Assembly: GCF_016313185.1 (NCBI RefSeq)
Contig: NZ_CP066218.1
Coordinates: 4,898,001-4,962,000, forward strand
Length of the DNA stretch: 64,000 nt
Direction: 5' to 3'
Source: Mycolicibacterium baixiangningiae
GTDB lineage: Bacteria > Actinomycetota > Actinomycetes > Mycobacteriales > Mycobacteriaceae
Under the pieces are notes generated by a model. It did no database searches and was not told where the DNA came from. It worked only from the letters and a program-made list of their open reading frames with translations. Positions 1 to 9,805 of the stretch are shown piece after piece (position 1 is the first letter of the stretch; each line of letters opens with the position of its first letter). The position numbers were made by a program, and so were the translations under genes.

Positions 1-285
1 CGGGTCGGCGGAACGGATGAACGTAACCCTGCAAGCTTCGGTTCTCAGTACGTCCCAGATCAGTCTCAGGCCTCTCAAGGGGCTTAGCGCAGACTTTCGC
101 AGAACAGGGATGTTCGCCACCACGACCTCCGCCGCACATGCTGAAATTCTTCCGACAAGTGGTCCGTCCACCGGGGCAACTGCCGTCACCACGTGTCCCT
201 GTTTGACAAGCGCGTGCACAGTTATCACTGCCATGCGATCGGCACCGTACAGTTCGGCGGATGGGTGGGTGAAGAGGATTCTCAT
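1..285 (-). CDS. glycosyltransferase, N-terminal part only (cut by window edge)
   Basis: The first 95 codons of a minus-strand gene run off the left edge of the window. The product starts MRILFTHPSAELYGADRMA, which resembles the N-terminal Rossmann-like half of GT4/GT-B glycosyltransferases, where a glycine-containing loop follows the first strand and binds the acceptor or donor. Its ATG overlaps the stop of the upstream glycosyltransferase (ATGA, 4 bp), so the two are very likely translationally coupled in one polysaccharide operon. The sugar specificity cannot be read from this fragment. Confidence 0.7.
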   Translation of the reverse strand, partial: MRILFTHPSAELYGADRMAVITVHALVKQGHVVTAVAPVDGPLVGRISACAAEVVVANIPVLRKSALSPLRGLRLIWDVLRTEACRVTFIRSADP

Positions 286-1424
286 ACCGGCTGAACCGCC
301 GGCTCCACCATGCTGCGTGTGGCCATAGCCTCAATGGTTTGCAGGTAGCGCTCGCAAACCGAATCCCATGTGTAGGACTGCTGCTGTCGCATCCTTGCCG
401 CAGTGCTGAGTCGGTTCTGCAGTGCACCGTCCGACAACACACTGTCGAGCATGGCCGCGATGGCACTCCCGCGCGGTTGAACGAATAGGCCGGCGTCACC
501 GAGGACTTCACGGTTATACACGGTGTCTCGTGCCACCGTGGGGGCGCCGCATGCCATGGCCTGGACCAAAGCCGGATTCGTGCCGCCCACGCTGTGTCCG
601 TGGAAGTAGACCCCGGCATTCTTCCAGAGCCCGAACAGCTTGGCGTCGTCGCTGATGTGACCGAACCACTTTATCCGGTCGTTCGCGTCGGCCAATTCCC
701 TCGCCTGCTCGTCCAAAGGGCCGCCGTAGCCACTCGACCCGACTATTGCGATATCCCACCGAGTACTGAGGTACGTCGCGGCGTCGAAGAACTCGTCGAC
801 CGAGTTCTCAGGGACGAAGCGTGCGACCATGAGCGCGTACCGCCGAAGGGAAAGCTCCTCGCTGAATGTTGTTTCGATGGAATCCGACGCGCCGTACGGA
901 ATGAAAACGCCTTCTCGGCCGAACCCTTGGCGCCAACGCCGGCCGATCTCCAGCGAGTCATAGACAAGATTGTCGGCATATCTAGCGGTCAGCGTGGCGC
1001 CAGTCTTAAAGGCGGTCTTGGCTGCTCGGCCCCATTTTGCGCGCTCCCACTCGATGCCGTCCACATTCACGATCGTCGGGATGCCACGTTGCTTGAGTAC
1101 CGGCAGCCAGAAGCCGTTGGCCACGTTCATAACCAGCGCCACGGATGGCTTGGCCTTGGCCGAGTCCAACGCCGACGTCAAGCCGTATGACAGGGTGCTC
1201 AGGGACTTCGACTCGACGCCTCGCGTCATGACACGCCTGATCCGACGATCACAGTCGGGGCCTTCCGGGCTAACGGAGCCAGGCCGGCCGTACACAGTGA
1301 CGTCCCAACCGTGGTCGGCCAGATAAGGTGCCAGACGGCGTACCAGCGTCTCGAATCCGCCGTAATAACTCGGGTATCCCCGAGTACCGATGATTGCAAC
1401 CGACCTTCGCGTCTCGTCAGACAC
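282..1424 (-). CDS. GT4-type glycosyltransferase with DUF1972 N-terminal domain
   Basis: This 380-residue protein probably transfers a sugar, often rhamnose in this family, onto a lipid-linked or surface glycan at the cytoplasmic face of the membrane. Residues 8-24 carry IIGTRGYPSYYGGFETL, the signature of the DUF1972/rhamnosyltransferase N-terminal domain. The C-terminal GT-B half contains ARFVPENS near residue 200 and the donor-binding stretch GGTNPALVQAMACGAP near 280-295. It starts with GTG and overlaps the end of the preceding decayed frame by 8 bp and the next glycosyltransferase by 4 bp. The operon position after rmlA fits use of dTDP-rhamnose, which is an inference. Confidence 0.85.
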   Translation of the reverse strand: MSDETRRSVAIIGTRGYPSYYGGFETLVRRLAPYLADHGWDVTVYGRPGSVSPEGPDCDRRIRRVMTRGVESKSLSTLSYGLTSALDSAKAKPSVALVMNVANGFWLPVLKQRGIPTIVNVDGIEWERAKWGRAAKTAFKTGATLTARYADNLVYDSLEIGRRWRQGFGREGVFIPYGASDSIETTFSEELSLRRYALMVARFVPENSVDEFFDAATYLSTRWDIAIVGSSGYGGPLDEQARELADANDRIKWFGHISDDAKLFGLWKNAGVYFHGHSVGGTNPALVQAMACGAPTVARDTVYNREVLGDAGLFVQPRGSAIAAMLDSVLSDGALQNRLSTAARMRQQQSYTWDSVCERYLQTIEAMATRSMVEPAVQPV

Positions 1425-2493
1425 CGAGTACCTCCAAAGTGGAAATCGGAACGACGAACTTGCCGCCCCGATCGTGGACTAACGACAATTCGGCGACAAT
1501 CGCGTCGCGTGGGCGCGAGCGCTGGATGTCGATGTAGTGCTGCCACGTCTCGCGCGGGTTAGCGATCACTCTCCGCCAGAGGATTTCTCGGCAGATCGCA
1601 ACTACTGATGCCGCACTAGTAGTTGAGTCGCGGGACACCTTTGGTCGAGACTCTGTACGTGGCGATTCGCTTCGCTCTGCCCTTCGGCGTCGATGGGGGC
1701 TTGAGGCGGTCCTGCCTGACTCGCTCCACCTGTCGGCAGATCGCGAGGCGACCCCCGAAAGCGTCGATTTCAGCGGCGATCTCTTTTCGGAGCGCGTCCG
1801 CCGCAGGTTCCAACAGCGGGTACAGGCCACACTCGGCAAGGCAAGGATAAGGCCGCGCCCAACCGCCAGGTGACCGCGACATCTCGGCGTTGAGCACCCG
1901 TACGTCGAGCCTCGCCAGCACCGTCGAGGCGGCCGACAAACATCAGTATGAGGAGTCTTCGTGGTAAATCGTGTCGAGCCGGGTGCATTCGATCTGCTGT
2001 TAGGACAGGAGGACCTGAAGGTGGCTCGGTCCGCCGGTGTCGACACCATCGCCATATCAGCTGCGGAGCTGATGGGAGGGGTGATGCGTGAAAGTAGGTC
2101 AAAGATGATGAGTAGGTCGGCGCAGACAGCCCGCCCTCCAGGATCGGCTGCTAGTTCAGCGCCGAAGAGCCCCAACGGTGGTATGCCGCGTTCCGCGGGG
2201 ACGACCGCGACATCGGCGGCGCTATCCAGCGGTGAGATTCCGCCAGCGACGGCGCTATTCAGGATATCTGCGTTGTCGCTGGCGGCGTCGATTACAGCTA
2301 CCTGGTATGGCCGCGCCATGTCGGAGCCTAGGATCATCGTGCACCAGAAATTCGGCTCGTTTGCCGGTCTCCACCATGGGCTTGGGCCGCGTCCCCGACG
2401 CCCGGCTGATCCGAGTCGGCGTCCGCTGCGAGAATCACAGCTTTCGTCGCGCACCCTAGCGTGTGACAGGATACTGGCGGGATCAGTTCTCAC
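1417..2493 (-). pseudogene. decayed polysaccharide gene, several frames, nucleotidyltransferase-like start
   Basis: One frame stays open for 358 codons. It begins with a GTG that overlaps the rmlA stop by 4 bp and ends 8 bp inside the next gene, so an intact coupled gene once fitted here. The translation is not coherent: plausible coding character moves between frames. Close to the start, one other frame reads KAVILAA (2424-2444) and a second reads TRISRASGTRPKPMVETG (2363-2416); together they resemble the N-terminal signature of sugar-1-phosphate nucleotidyltransferases. Around 1616-1939 a different frame has high third-position GC, and the main frame looks coding again at about 1417-1600. 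I infer a gene broken by multiple indels. It could instead be a fast-evolving real protein. Confidence 0.45.
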
Positions 2494-3404
2494 TCAGGGA
2501 CTTCCGTTTGATCAATAAGTCCGAGCAGGTAGTCGCCGTAGCCAGATTTATGCAAGGCTTCTGCGCGACAGCGCAATTCGTCATCGCTAATGAACCCGCG
2601 CCGCCACGCGGCCTCCTCCGGTGCACCGATCTTGAGCCCTTGCCGCTGCTCAACCGTGCGGACGTAGTTTCCGGCGTCGATCAGCGAGTCAAACGTCCCG
2701 GTATCGAGCCAAGCGGTACCGCGCGGAAGCACTTCGACGGACAACGTGCCTCGTTCCATATAGATGCGGTTGATGTCGGTGATCTCGTACTCTCCGCGCT
2801 CCGACGGGGGCAGTGAGGCGGCGATCTCGACCACTTCGTTGTCGTAGAAGTACAGGCCCGGCACCGCATAGTTCGACTTCGGCAACTTGGGCTTCTCTTC
2901 GATCGAGATCGCCGTACGCTGGTCGTTGAATTCAACAACGCCGTACGCCCGCGGGTCAGCAACCCAGTAGGCAAAAATGGTGCCGCCTCGGACGTGGTTG
3001 AAGCGGCTCAGCTGCGAACCGAGCATCGGCCCGTGAAACAGGTTGTCACCCAGCACAAGAGCGACAGGTCCGTTGGCAATATGGTCCTTGCCGATCACGA
3101 AAGCCTGCGCCAATCCGTCGGGCGAAGTCTGCACTGCGTAAGTGATGGAAATCCCGAACTGCGAGCCGTCACCCAGCAGCCGGACGAACGACGGGGAATC
3201 GGCCGGAGTACTTATGATGAGGATGTCGCGAATTCCCGCGAGCATCAGAGTGGACAGCGGATAGTAGATCATCGGTTTGTCGTAAACAGGCAGCAGCTGC
3301 TTGCTCGTGCCCGTCGTGATCGGATGGAGGCGCGTCCCAGCGCCACCCGCGAGGATGATGCCGCGCAACTTCTGTTCGGTCATTACCGGAGGAGACTGGT
3401 TCAC
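2490..3404 (-). CDS. rmlA: glucose-1-phosphate thymidylyltransferase
   Basis: RmlA joins glucose-1-phosphate and dTTP into dTDP-glucose, the first step to dTDP-rhamnose, which mycobacteria need for the arabinogalactan linker and other glycans. The 304-residue product has the nucleotide-binding loop [12 protein letters not shown] at residues 15-26, the LGDNLFHG block at 118-125 and [10 protein letters not shown] near 165. The GTG start at 3404 has AAAGGGG about 10 nt upstream; an internal ATG 7 codons later is an alternative and gives a length nearer the family's usual 288-293. It heads the minus-strand glycosyltransferase unit. A housekeeping rmlA copy may exist elsewhere, so this may be an accessory paralogue. 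Confidence 0.93.
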   Translation of the reverse strand: MNQSPPVMTEQKLRGIILAGGAGTRLHPITTGTSKQLLPVYDKPMIYYPLSTLMLAGIRDILIISTPADSPSFVRLLGDGSQFGISITYAVQTSPDGLAQAFVIGKDHIANGPVALVLGDNLFHGPMLGSQLSRFNHVRGGTIFAYWVADPRAYGVVEFNDQRTAISIEEKPKLPKSNYAVPGLYFYDNEVVEIAASLPPSERGEYEITDINRIYMERGTLSVEVLPRGTAWLDTGTFDSLIDAGNYVRTVEQRQGLKIGAPEEAAWRRGFISDDELRCRAEALHKSGYGDYLLGLIDQTEVPE

Positions 3405-4582
3405 AGTCAGTACGCCCCTTTACTCGTTCGCGCTGCGCGCAGCGTCTTGGCCCGCCGCCAAATCAAAGAAATGTCGCTTGGACGTTCGGCGTGGCCGCTC
3501 GATTCGGCGACACCGAGTACATGTCGGAACGCGCGCCCTCACCTTCGGGTCGTATGCCCGCCCGGCTGCGCAAGAACCTGACCCTAGGACCCAGCTGAGC
3601 AGATCCCAGGCCGTCAATCCCCCGGGCGATTAGTAATCGCAAAGTAACGGACATTCGCTGTAGCTGCGCCCCCATGCGCATTTCGCACGAAGTTATCACC
3701 CGCCCCCAAGCCTTACAACTCGACAAGGCTGGGTCCCGTTGCATTTGCAACGAAAACCCGCGCGGACGCACTAGTGCAAATATCGGTTGGTCTCTGTCGC
3801 ACGCTAGCTGCGATTACTCGCCAGTTCAGCGACGTTTCTGTGCAGAGCGAGCAGTTGCTGGATCACCCAGATATCGATGGGCCGGATTACCAACGGCAGT
3901 TGCTAGCGCGGAGCCAATTAGCCTCCTTCCCGGCGCACCTGCTCACCCATCTGCCCCGGGAGCGCCGCATGTTCCAGCGGCACGTTTATTGCCTACTCAA
4001 GGTTCCGCAACAGTTGTCCAAGCTGCGGGTTCACTCGGCCGCCCCTCGCTGGATGGCGGCCTACCGACAACTTCTCTACTTAGGGCCCGATTTGCCATCG
4101 GTCACTCGCATGGCACACCGGTGTGCGGCAGTGCAGAGGACTTGACAATCAGACCGGTTGCGGAGCTGAGCACAACCGACTGACAAATCGGTGCATGACC
4201 GTGGCTCCACTCAGAAGCCGCCGCCCGACGCTTCATCGTGGCCTTCTGCGACGAGACACACCGGAACGAATCAGACCGAACCTGAACCCGACAAAGATTT
4301 GGTTTCTCTAGGTCGGCCAGGGCTCTCAGTCCGCTTCAGGGTCGTAGTGGCCTCCCGGAGTCGTAGTTGACGGGTCATAGCCTGTCTGTGGCGCCGCCTT
4401 GTCACTGGTCGATGCGACGAACGACGCACTTGAATCGTTAAGTGCCGCAACTACATAGGACCGCGAAGCCATTGCGCAGGAAACTCCCACTCCACGACGA
4501 GACGGATGCATCAGCTAACCAGCCGTCAGTCGCCGAGAGGTGGTTGTTACCGATGACGAGGCTGCCTTCCCGGTGGCCGTCG
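3405..4582. other. long gene-poor stretch
   Basis: I see no convincing gene in these roughly 1.2 kb. Open frames are short, lack ribosome sites, and their translations have no recognisable motifs. Base composition is visibly lower in GC than in the core part of the window. The rmlA promoter should lie at its left end. Minus-strand frames near 4326-4582 give low-complexity Ser/Thr/Gly-rich peptides that could be remnants of an exported protein, but this is weak. Confidence 0.5.
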
Positions 4583-5445
4583 TCAGACCGAGAAGGACCG
4601 GTCGTGGATGGTGAGCAGCGCTGCTGGAACCGCGGCCGCTGGCGCTCGCGCTGGTGCACTCGTGACGATCACGCCCGGAGGCAGCGGTGAATGGCGCCCC
4701 GCGCAACCGCGGCTGCCGTATGAAGCGCGAAACGATTGTTCGACAGCCTCATTGAGGGGGACCCGATTTGGTGGACCAGTCGCTATGCGACTTTGGGGTT
4801 GGTGGGTCGTGGTCCACTGTGGAGCGAACTCGGCTGGAGTGAGTTCGCCGTGGGCGGAGTGGGGCCGGTTGGCGTTGTAATCTCGGCGCCACTCTTCGAT
4901 GATCACCCGAGCTTCCAGCAGCGAATCGAAGCGCCACGAGTTGAGCAGCTCGTCACACAGCCTGCCGTTGAACGGCTCGATCCACGCGTTCTGCCACGGC
5001 GACCCGGGATCGATGAAAACTGAACCGGCACTGTTGAATCGACACCAATCATTCACGGCGTTCGCCACGAATTCGGGTCCGTTGTCGAAACGCACATAGT
5101 GCGGCGTCCCGTGCATGAACGCCAGGCGATCCAAGAGATCGACGACGGCGTCGGCATCGATGCTGCGATCGACCTTGATCACGAGGGCCTCGCGGGTGAA
5201 CTCATCAATCACGTTCAACATCTTCAACGTGCGGCCATCGGCGGTCGTGTCGAACTGAAGTCCATCGCCCAGATCACGTTCGGACGAATCGGCGACATCG
5301 CACCGACAGCAACTCCGATGCCCGTCAGCCGCTTCTTCCTGCGGCGCTGCGGTTCCCGCAAGCCCTCCTCACGCCACAACCGGCGGATCCGTTTGTTGTT
5401 GACCTGCCAACCGGTTCGGCGAGCCATCTTCGCCGCCGGCTCCAC
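4583..5445 (-). pseudogene. IS3-family transposase (OrfB), truncated and frameshifted
   Basis: The product is the C-terminal DDE integrase part of an IS3-family transposase. An upstream piece (5224-5445) carries NNKRIRRLWREEGL and RPNVIWAMDF; the downstream piece (4583-5227) carries LNVIDEFTREAL, VRFDNGPEFVA and DPGSPWQNAWIEPFNGRLCDE, with the RPHSAHGELTPAEFA ending. The two lie in different frames because one base appears to be missing near 5258, where the family reads MDFQFDTTADG. The N-terminal part and OrfA are absent, so the copy is truncated near 5450. The frame also lacks its normal stop after TTTHQPQ and runs through the terminal repeat into flanking DNA. It cannot make an active transposase. 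Confidence 0.85.
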
Positions 5446-5450
5446 ACGCG
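4753..5450 (-). mobile_element. partial IS3-family insertion sequence
   Basis: The right end is marked by TGAGGGGGACCCGATTTGG starting at 4753, a TGA-initiated, IS3-type terminal sequence that follows the transposase C-terminus on the minus strand. No matching left terminal repeat, OrfA or N-terminal OrfB is present, and recognisable IS sequence stops near 5450 at MARRTGWQV and its preceding few codons. The left boundary is an estimate. The element is a dead remnant inside the accessory polysaccharide region. Confidence 0.7.
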
Positions 5451-5850
5451 CTAGATGAGTCGTTGGCGCAAGGCATTATCATCTGAGTTCATGTCGGTCC
5501 GGAAAGTCCCGGGACGCTTTCGTTTAACCCGTTTGAAGCGTCGGCGAGCGCTCGCACGGACAGAGCAATCATTGCCGGCCCGCGCGCAAACAAGCCGCTT
5601 ACCAGAAGGACTCCGCCAACCATGTGGCCGTTCCAGCGTGCTGACGTTTGCTTTGCCGCCCCTTTACTTATCCGTTGAGTCCGGCTCCCGTTTCAGCAGT
5701 GAACGCCGAGATTTTACCGGTCGGTGGTCGGCGCTGAAGCGACTAATTGGCCGCCGCGCCGCCGGGCTCAACGTGGCCGCCTCGCCCTCCAGTCATCCTC
5801 GCGGTCAACTGATAACCTTCAGCCAACCGGACGCGAGGAGGAGCCTTCCA
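5451..5850. other. gap between the IS remnant and the EEP gene
   Basis: An open frame runs through this stretch into the next gene, but its translation is Arg/Ser-rich without motifs, and a good start with ribosome site exists only at 5851. I see no separate gene. The stretch should hold the promoter of the membrane hydrolase. Confidence 0.5.
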
Positions 5851-6843
5851 GTGTTCGGCAGGCGCAGTGTGCTGTGGACAGCGCTCGCAGCTGCAGCTTG
5901 CGGCTACTGCGTCTTCGTACTCTTCGTACGCGTGTTGCCACTGCCCAACATCGTCGCTCTCTTGGTGTCCGTCGGAGCGCCGTTCACTTCGTTAGTCGCC
6001 CTCCTCGGCCTTGCGCTGTCTATGGTGGGCCGCCGAATCATCCTGTCCATCGCTGCAATGGCGGTGTTGGCCGCCACCGTGGCGGTTCAGGTGCCGTGGT
6101 ATTACTTCGGCAGCCCTCCCCCAGTCGGTCAGCACACCGACTTGCGGGTGCTTTCGTCAAACCTCCGCAAAGGGCGTGCCGATGCAGCGTCCTTCGTGGA
6201 CTTGGCAAAAGAACGAGCAGACGTCATCACGGTCTCGGAACTGACGCCGGAGGAGGCCCGACGCTTCTCCCGCGCAGGTCTGGAATCAACCTTTCCCTAC
6301 GCTGTGCTCTCGCCCGCTCCCGGGGGCGGGGGAATTGGTCTGTGGAGCCGGTTCCCACTCGCCACGGTTTCACCTCCGAAGCGCCGCGACACCACCATCG
6401 CCGCAGCCAAGATTCAAATCCCCGGTGTGCGATACGACCTGGTAGTCGCCAGTGTCCACGTCACCTCTCCACTGTCCGTCGGCATCGACATCTTCGACAG
6501 ATGGCGTCGAGGCATCACTGACCTCAAGGCCAGCATGGACGGCTTCGTGGAGACTGCCGGAGCCGGTGCTGTCGTTGTCGCCGGTGACTTCAACAGCACA
6601 CCTGACATGCGGCAGTTTCGCGATCTGCTCACCAACGGTTACCGCGACGCCGTCGAGCAGACCGGGGCCGGCCCCGGTCCGACGTTCCCCTCCTACCCTT
6701 GGTTCCGCCCGCTGATCACCATCGATCACGTTCTCACCCGCAATGCTGCCGCCTCCTCCCTTCGGACACTCGACATTAAGGGCTCCGATCACCGCGCCAT
6801 CTTGGCCACCATCGAAGTACCGCTCGATCCCACGGCTTCCTGA
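5851..6843 (+). CDS. membrane-anchored endonuclease/exonuclease/phosphatase-family protein
   Basis: This 330-residue protein has three hydrophobic segments (about residues 7-30, 34-57 and 62-82) followed by an EEP (DNase I-like) domain that should face outside. Family landmarks are visible: SSNLRKG near 101-107, VSEL near 127-130, VASVHV near 205, AGDFNSTPDM near 248 and SDHRAI near 310, which supply the metal-binding and catalytic Asn, Glu, His and Asp residues. The GTG at 5851 is preceded by AGGAGGAG at about 8 nt; the longer upstream open frame has no such site. Substrates could be phosphodiesters or phosphomonoesters of nucleic acid, lipid or glycan. Relatives often sit beside polysaccharide genes. 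Confidence 0.82.
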   Translation: MFGRRSVLWTALAAAACGYCVFVLFVRVLPLPNIVALLVSVGAPFTSLVALLGLALSMVGRRIILSIAAMAVLAATVAVQVPWYYFGSPPPVGQHTDLRVLSSNLRKGRADAASFVDLAKERADVITVSELTPEEARRFSRAGLESTFPYAVLSPAPGGGGIGLWSRFPLATVSPPKRRDTTIAAAKIQIPGVRYDLVVASVHVTSPLSVGIDIFDRWRRGITDLKASMDGFVETAGAGAVVVAGDFNSTPDMRQFRDLLTNGYRDAVEQTGAGPGPTFPSYPWFRPLITIDHVLTRNAAASSLRTLDIKGSDHRAILATIEVPLDPTAS

Positions 6844-6981
6844 CGTTGCCGAACCGCTCGGACCTGTTGGTCGAATGCACGACCAGAACGGTTTGGCGAA
6901 ATCCTCATTCTGCCAACGCAATTAGCTCCAATCCCGAGAGCTCGGAGTCCAGCGGCGATCGTTCGGCGGCTGGGCGCTCCA

Positions 6982-9126
6982 TCACGGAACTGAAGGGAAT
7001 CTCTTGGCCAGTTGCGGGGTCAAGCTGCGCGAATAGGTGGCAGTCATGTGGGTGTTGTCCCGAAAAACCAGCACCCCACCGATGACAGGACTGCACTGTG
7101 ACCCCGGGCAGATCCAGTCGGTGAGATCCACCATTTGCACACCGGGCACTGCTTCCACCGCAGCTGCCTGAGACTGGTCGCGTTTGGCCAGAGCCTCATC
7201 CCTCGAGCGGGCGCAAGCTGTGAGCCTGTCCCCGTGCTCAGCTACGCAATCCGGCACGTTCCTACCCGGCGCCGGGGTGTCTCGGATCACGATGACCTTC
7301 GTTCCCTGCGCGACGAGCGGGCCCCAGCGGGCCTGTGCGCCAGAGATGAGAAGATTCCTGTCGCCGGTGTTGTACACGCCGTATGACAACACCACCGCAT
7401 CAGGCTTCCCTGGGCCCGTCAGATAGGCGCCCATCTGTTCATTCCACGCACGGCATTCGTCGTAGGGACGGTTGAGATTGTCCGAGAACACCGCAATGTC
7501 GAGGTAGGGGCAGGCGCTCTTCGTCGCGACCACCAATTTCCATCCGCGCTCAGCGGCCACTGCCTCCATCGCCGGGATCCACTGACCGGCGTGCGAGTCG
7601 CCGACCAGTGCGACTTCGATGTCTGATTCTTTATCTCCGTACTCGCAGAACTTCGGAATGACCTGTGTGTAATTGAGCTGACAGTCGTTCACATCGGGGT
7701 TATCGGCATTCGCTGCTTGAGGGCTGGGGGTGATCGACGGAACCTTATCGACCAGGGCAGCTGCGGTACTGGTGAGCGGATCATCGCCTAGGACCTCAGC
7801 GCCCATTGGCTGATCCGCAGCCACCACTTCGTCGGATTGCGACGGTACGTAACTGGACTGGTAGGCGTCTGGAGCTCGAGGAACAACGGCCGTGACGAGA
7901 AGCCCGACGACAACGCTGATGCCGATTCCCAGGAAGGCCAACGCCATGGAGTTCTTGACTGAATCGACGAACGTCTCCGCCCGTCGAATCGGGTCCTCGA
8001 CGAACTTGAGCGAGAGCCACGCCGGCAGGACCGACAACGCCACCAGCACGACGCCTTCAATCACGCTGATTTCGCGGAGCCCATCGGTGATCCAATAACC
8101 GCCGATGACGAGTACCGGCCAGTGCCAGAGGTACATCGAGTAGGAGCAACCGCCGATCCATTGCGTGGGTTTGTTCGCAAGGATGCGGACAGGTCCAGCA
8201 TTACCGGCGGCTGGACCAGCGGCAAGGACGAGGGCGGTCGCCGCGGTGGGGATCAACGCGATGAACCCGGGGAACGGAACCGCGGTGGTGAGCAAGAACC
8301 CGGTGCCGAGAATTCCCGCCACCCCGATCCAGGCCAACGCGGCCGCAGACATTTTCGGCATCTTGTGGAACAACGGCATGGCCAGCGCCACGAGGCCCCC
8401 GAGCGCGAGCTCCCAGAGCCGGGTTGTCGTGACGAAATATGCGCGGGACGCGTCCGCGTCGGTGAGATAGACGGACCAGGCGAGTGAACCCGCCGCGATG
8501 ATCACAAGAGCGGCGAAGGTGACCGCGGTGGCTGAGCCGCCTGTGCGCTTGATGACCCAAGCCAGAAGCACGATGAGCAGAGGCCAGAAGATGTAGAACT
8601 GCTCCTCGATCGACAGGCTCCAAAAGTGCTGAATCGGGCTGGGCGCAGTGTCCTGAGCGAGATAGTCGACCGCCCGGTCCGCGAGCCGCCAGTTCACCAG
8701 GTAGCCGCCGGCCGCGGCGATGTCGAGACCGATGTCGCGCCACCGTGTGTCGGGAAGGACCAGGAAGGTGGCGAGGCCGGTGGCGAGCAGGGTGAGTGTG
8801 CTGGCGGGAATGAGCCGCCGTGCACGCCGGCCATAGAACTCCGCGACGCTGATCCGTCCATACCTGACGTGCTCACGGTGGAGGATCGTCGTCATCAAGA
8901 AGCCGGAGACGACGAAGAAGACGTCGACGCCCACGAATCCGCCAGGCAACCAAGAAACGCCGGCGTGCCAGATGAGCACGAAGAGCACGGCGATCGCACG
9001 TAAACCCTCGATGTCCGGGCGGAACGCTGCCTTATCCTCTTTCCGCTTTCGGCGGCGCTTTCTTGATGAGCCAGAGCTGAGCGCTCGATCCAGCCCCCGG
9101 ATCAGTGAAGTCATGACATCCCCCAT
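6982..9126 (-). CDS. acyltransferase-3 / SGNH-hydrolase fusion (OafA type)
   Basis: About 714 residues. The N-terminal half is an acyltransferase-3 membrane domain with some ten helices: FRPDIEGLRAIAVLFVLIWH, then GGFVGVDVFFVVSGFL and HFWSLSIEEQFY. The C-terminal half is a periplasmic SGNH domain with the nucleophile motif VGDSHAGQW near residue 506 and the His motif DNTHMT near 689. Such proteins move acetyl or other acyl groups across the membrane and esterify surface sugars. The start is ATG at 9126, or 9114 four codons later; the open frame upstream has an Arg-rich non-membrane translation and is unlikely to be coding. It is convergent with the EEP gene and probably decorates the glycan made by neighbouring enzymes. 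Confidence 0.88.
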   Translation of the reverse strand: MGDVMTSLIRGLDRALSSGSSRKRRRKRKEDKAAFRPDIEGLRAIAVLFVLIWHAGVSWLPGGFVGVDVFFVVSGFLMTTILHREHVRYGRISVAEFYGRRARRLIPASTLTLLATGLATFLVLPDTRWRDIGLDIAAAGGYLVNWRLADRAVDYLAQDTAPSPIQHFWSLSIEEQFYIFWPLLIVLLAWVIKRTGGSATAVTFAALVIIAAGSLAWSVYLTDADASRAYFVTTTRLWELALGGLVALAMPLFHKMPKMSAAALAWIGVAGILGTGFLLTTAVPFPGFIALIPTAATALVLAAGPAAGNAGPVRILANKPTQWIGGCSYSMYLWHWPVLVIGGYWITDGLREISVIEGVVLVALSVLPAWLSLKFVEDPIRRAETFVDSVKNSMALAFLGIGISVVVGLLVTAVVPRAPDAYQSSYVPSQSDEVVAADQPMGAEVLGDDPLTSTAAALVDKVPSITPSPQAANADNPDVNDCQLNYTQVIPKFCEYGDKESDIEVALVGDSHAGQWIPAMEAVAAERGWKLVVATKSACPYLDIAVFSDNLNRPYDECRAWNEQMGAYLTGPGKPDAVVLSYGVYNTGDRNLLISGAQARWGPLVAQGTKVIVIRDTPAPGRNVPDCVAEHGDRLTACARSRDEALAKRDQSQAAAVEAVPGVQMVDLTDWICPGSQCSPVIGGVLVFRDNTHMTATYSRSLTPQLAKRFPSVP

Positions 9127-9805
9127 GGAAGTCTCGGCCCTCAACGCGCACCGTTCCCGCGCAGGGTATCTGACGGCGATCTGCCACGCAGAAGTCCAGG
9201 CCCGGCCGCTGCGCGCTCGCGCTGTCCCGCAATTCAACACGCACGAACCGACGAAATCCCGCCAGCCTGCGCGACCGCAGCGCGTTCACAAATCCCGTGC
9301 CCGCAAACGCAAACACACCGCACCGGAAGGTGCGGGGGTCACGCCCGGTGGCAGCGGTGAGCGACCGTGCGGCGCGAATTCGGTTGATATACGGCCTGTT
9401 AAATGCTCTCTTGGCACAAGCTCCGGGAGGGCGAGCTCATCATGGCGACAACCACCTTTCAGCGATCGGCACACTGGTTGAGCGCCATACTCGGATGCTG
9501 CGACTGGTGAAACTGCTCCGCGCTGACTCCGAAACCCCTGTTCCGCCGACCTATTCGCCGCCCTGCCAGCCGCGCACTGCCCGTCGGTGTTGCCGCGTTG
9601 ACCAGAACCCACCCCGCCGCTACAGGCCGGACTTTCAACCGTCGCCAACAGCGCCACGGTTAGTCGCCCAGGATCACCAGCCCAAGCGAGAAAACCATCA
9701 TGCCGACATCAACGCTAGCTTCAAGCTGCGAAAGCCAGAGGAAGCAATGAGTATCCACACGCCGAGGTTGGTTCTAGAACAGTTCTTCCCTCGATTCGGA
9801 TGGCA
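9127..9805. other. gap between acyltransferase and DUF4012 genes
   Basis: No convincing gene is visible in about 680 bp. It contains a small perfect hairpin at 9318-9335 (CCGCACC, GGAA loop, GGTGCGG), followed by a 22-bp sequence at 9339-9360 that recurs with one mismatch at 4669-4690. The acyltransferase promoter should be at the left side. Confidence 0.45.

Noticed and set aside
3774..4145. 123-codon plus-strand frame in the gene-poor gap
   Set aside because: GTG start without ribosome site, no recognisable motif, and overlapping open frames on other phases; not enough to call a gene.
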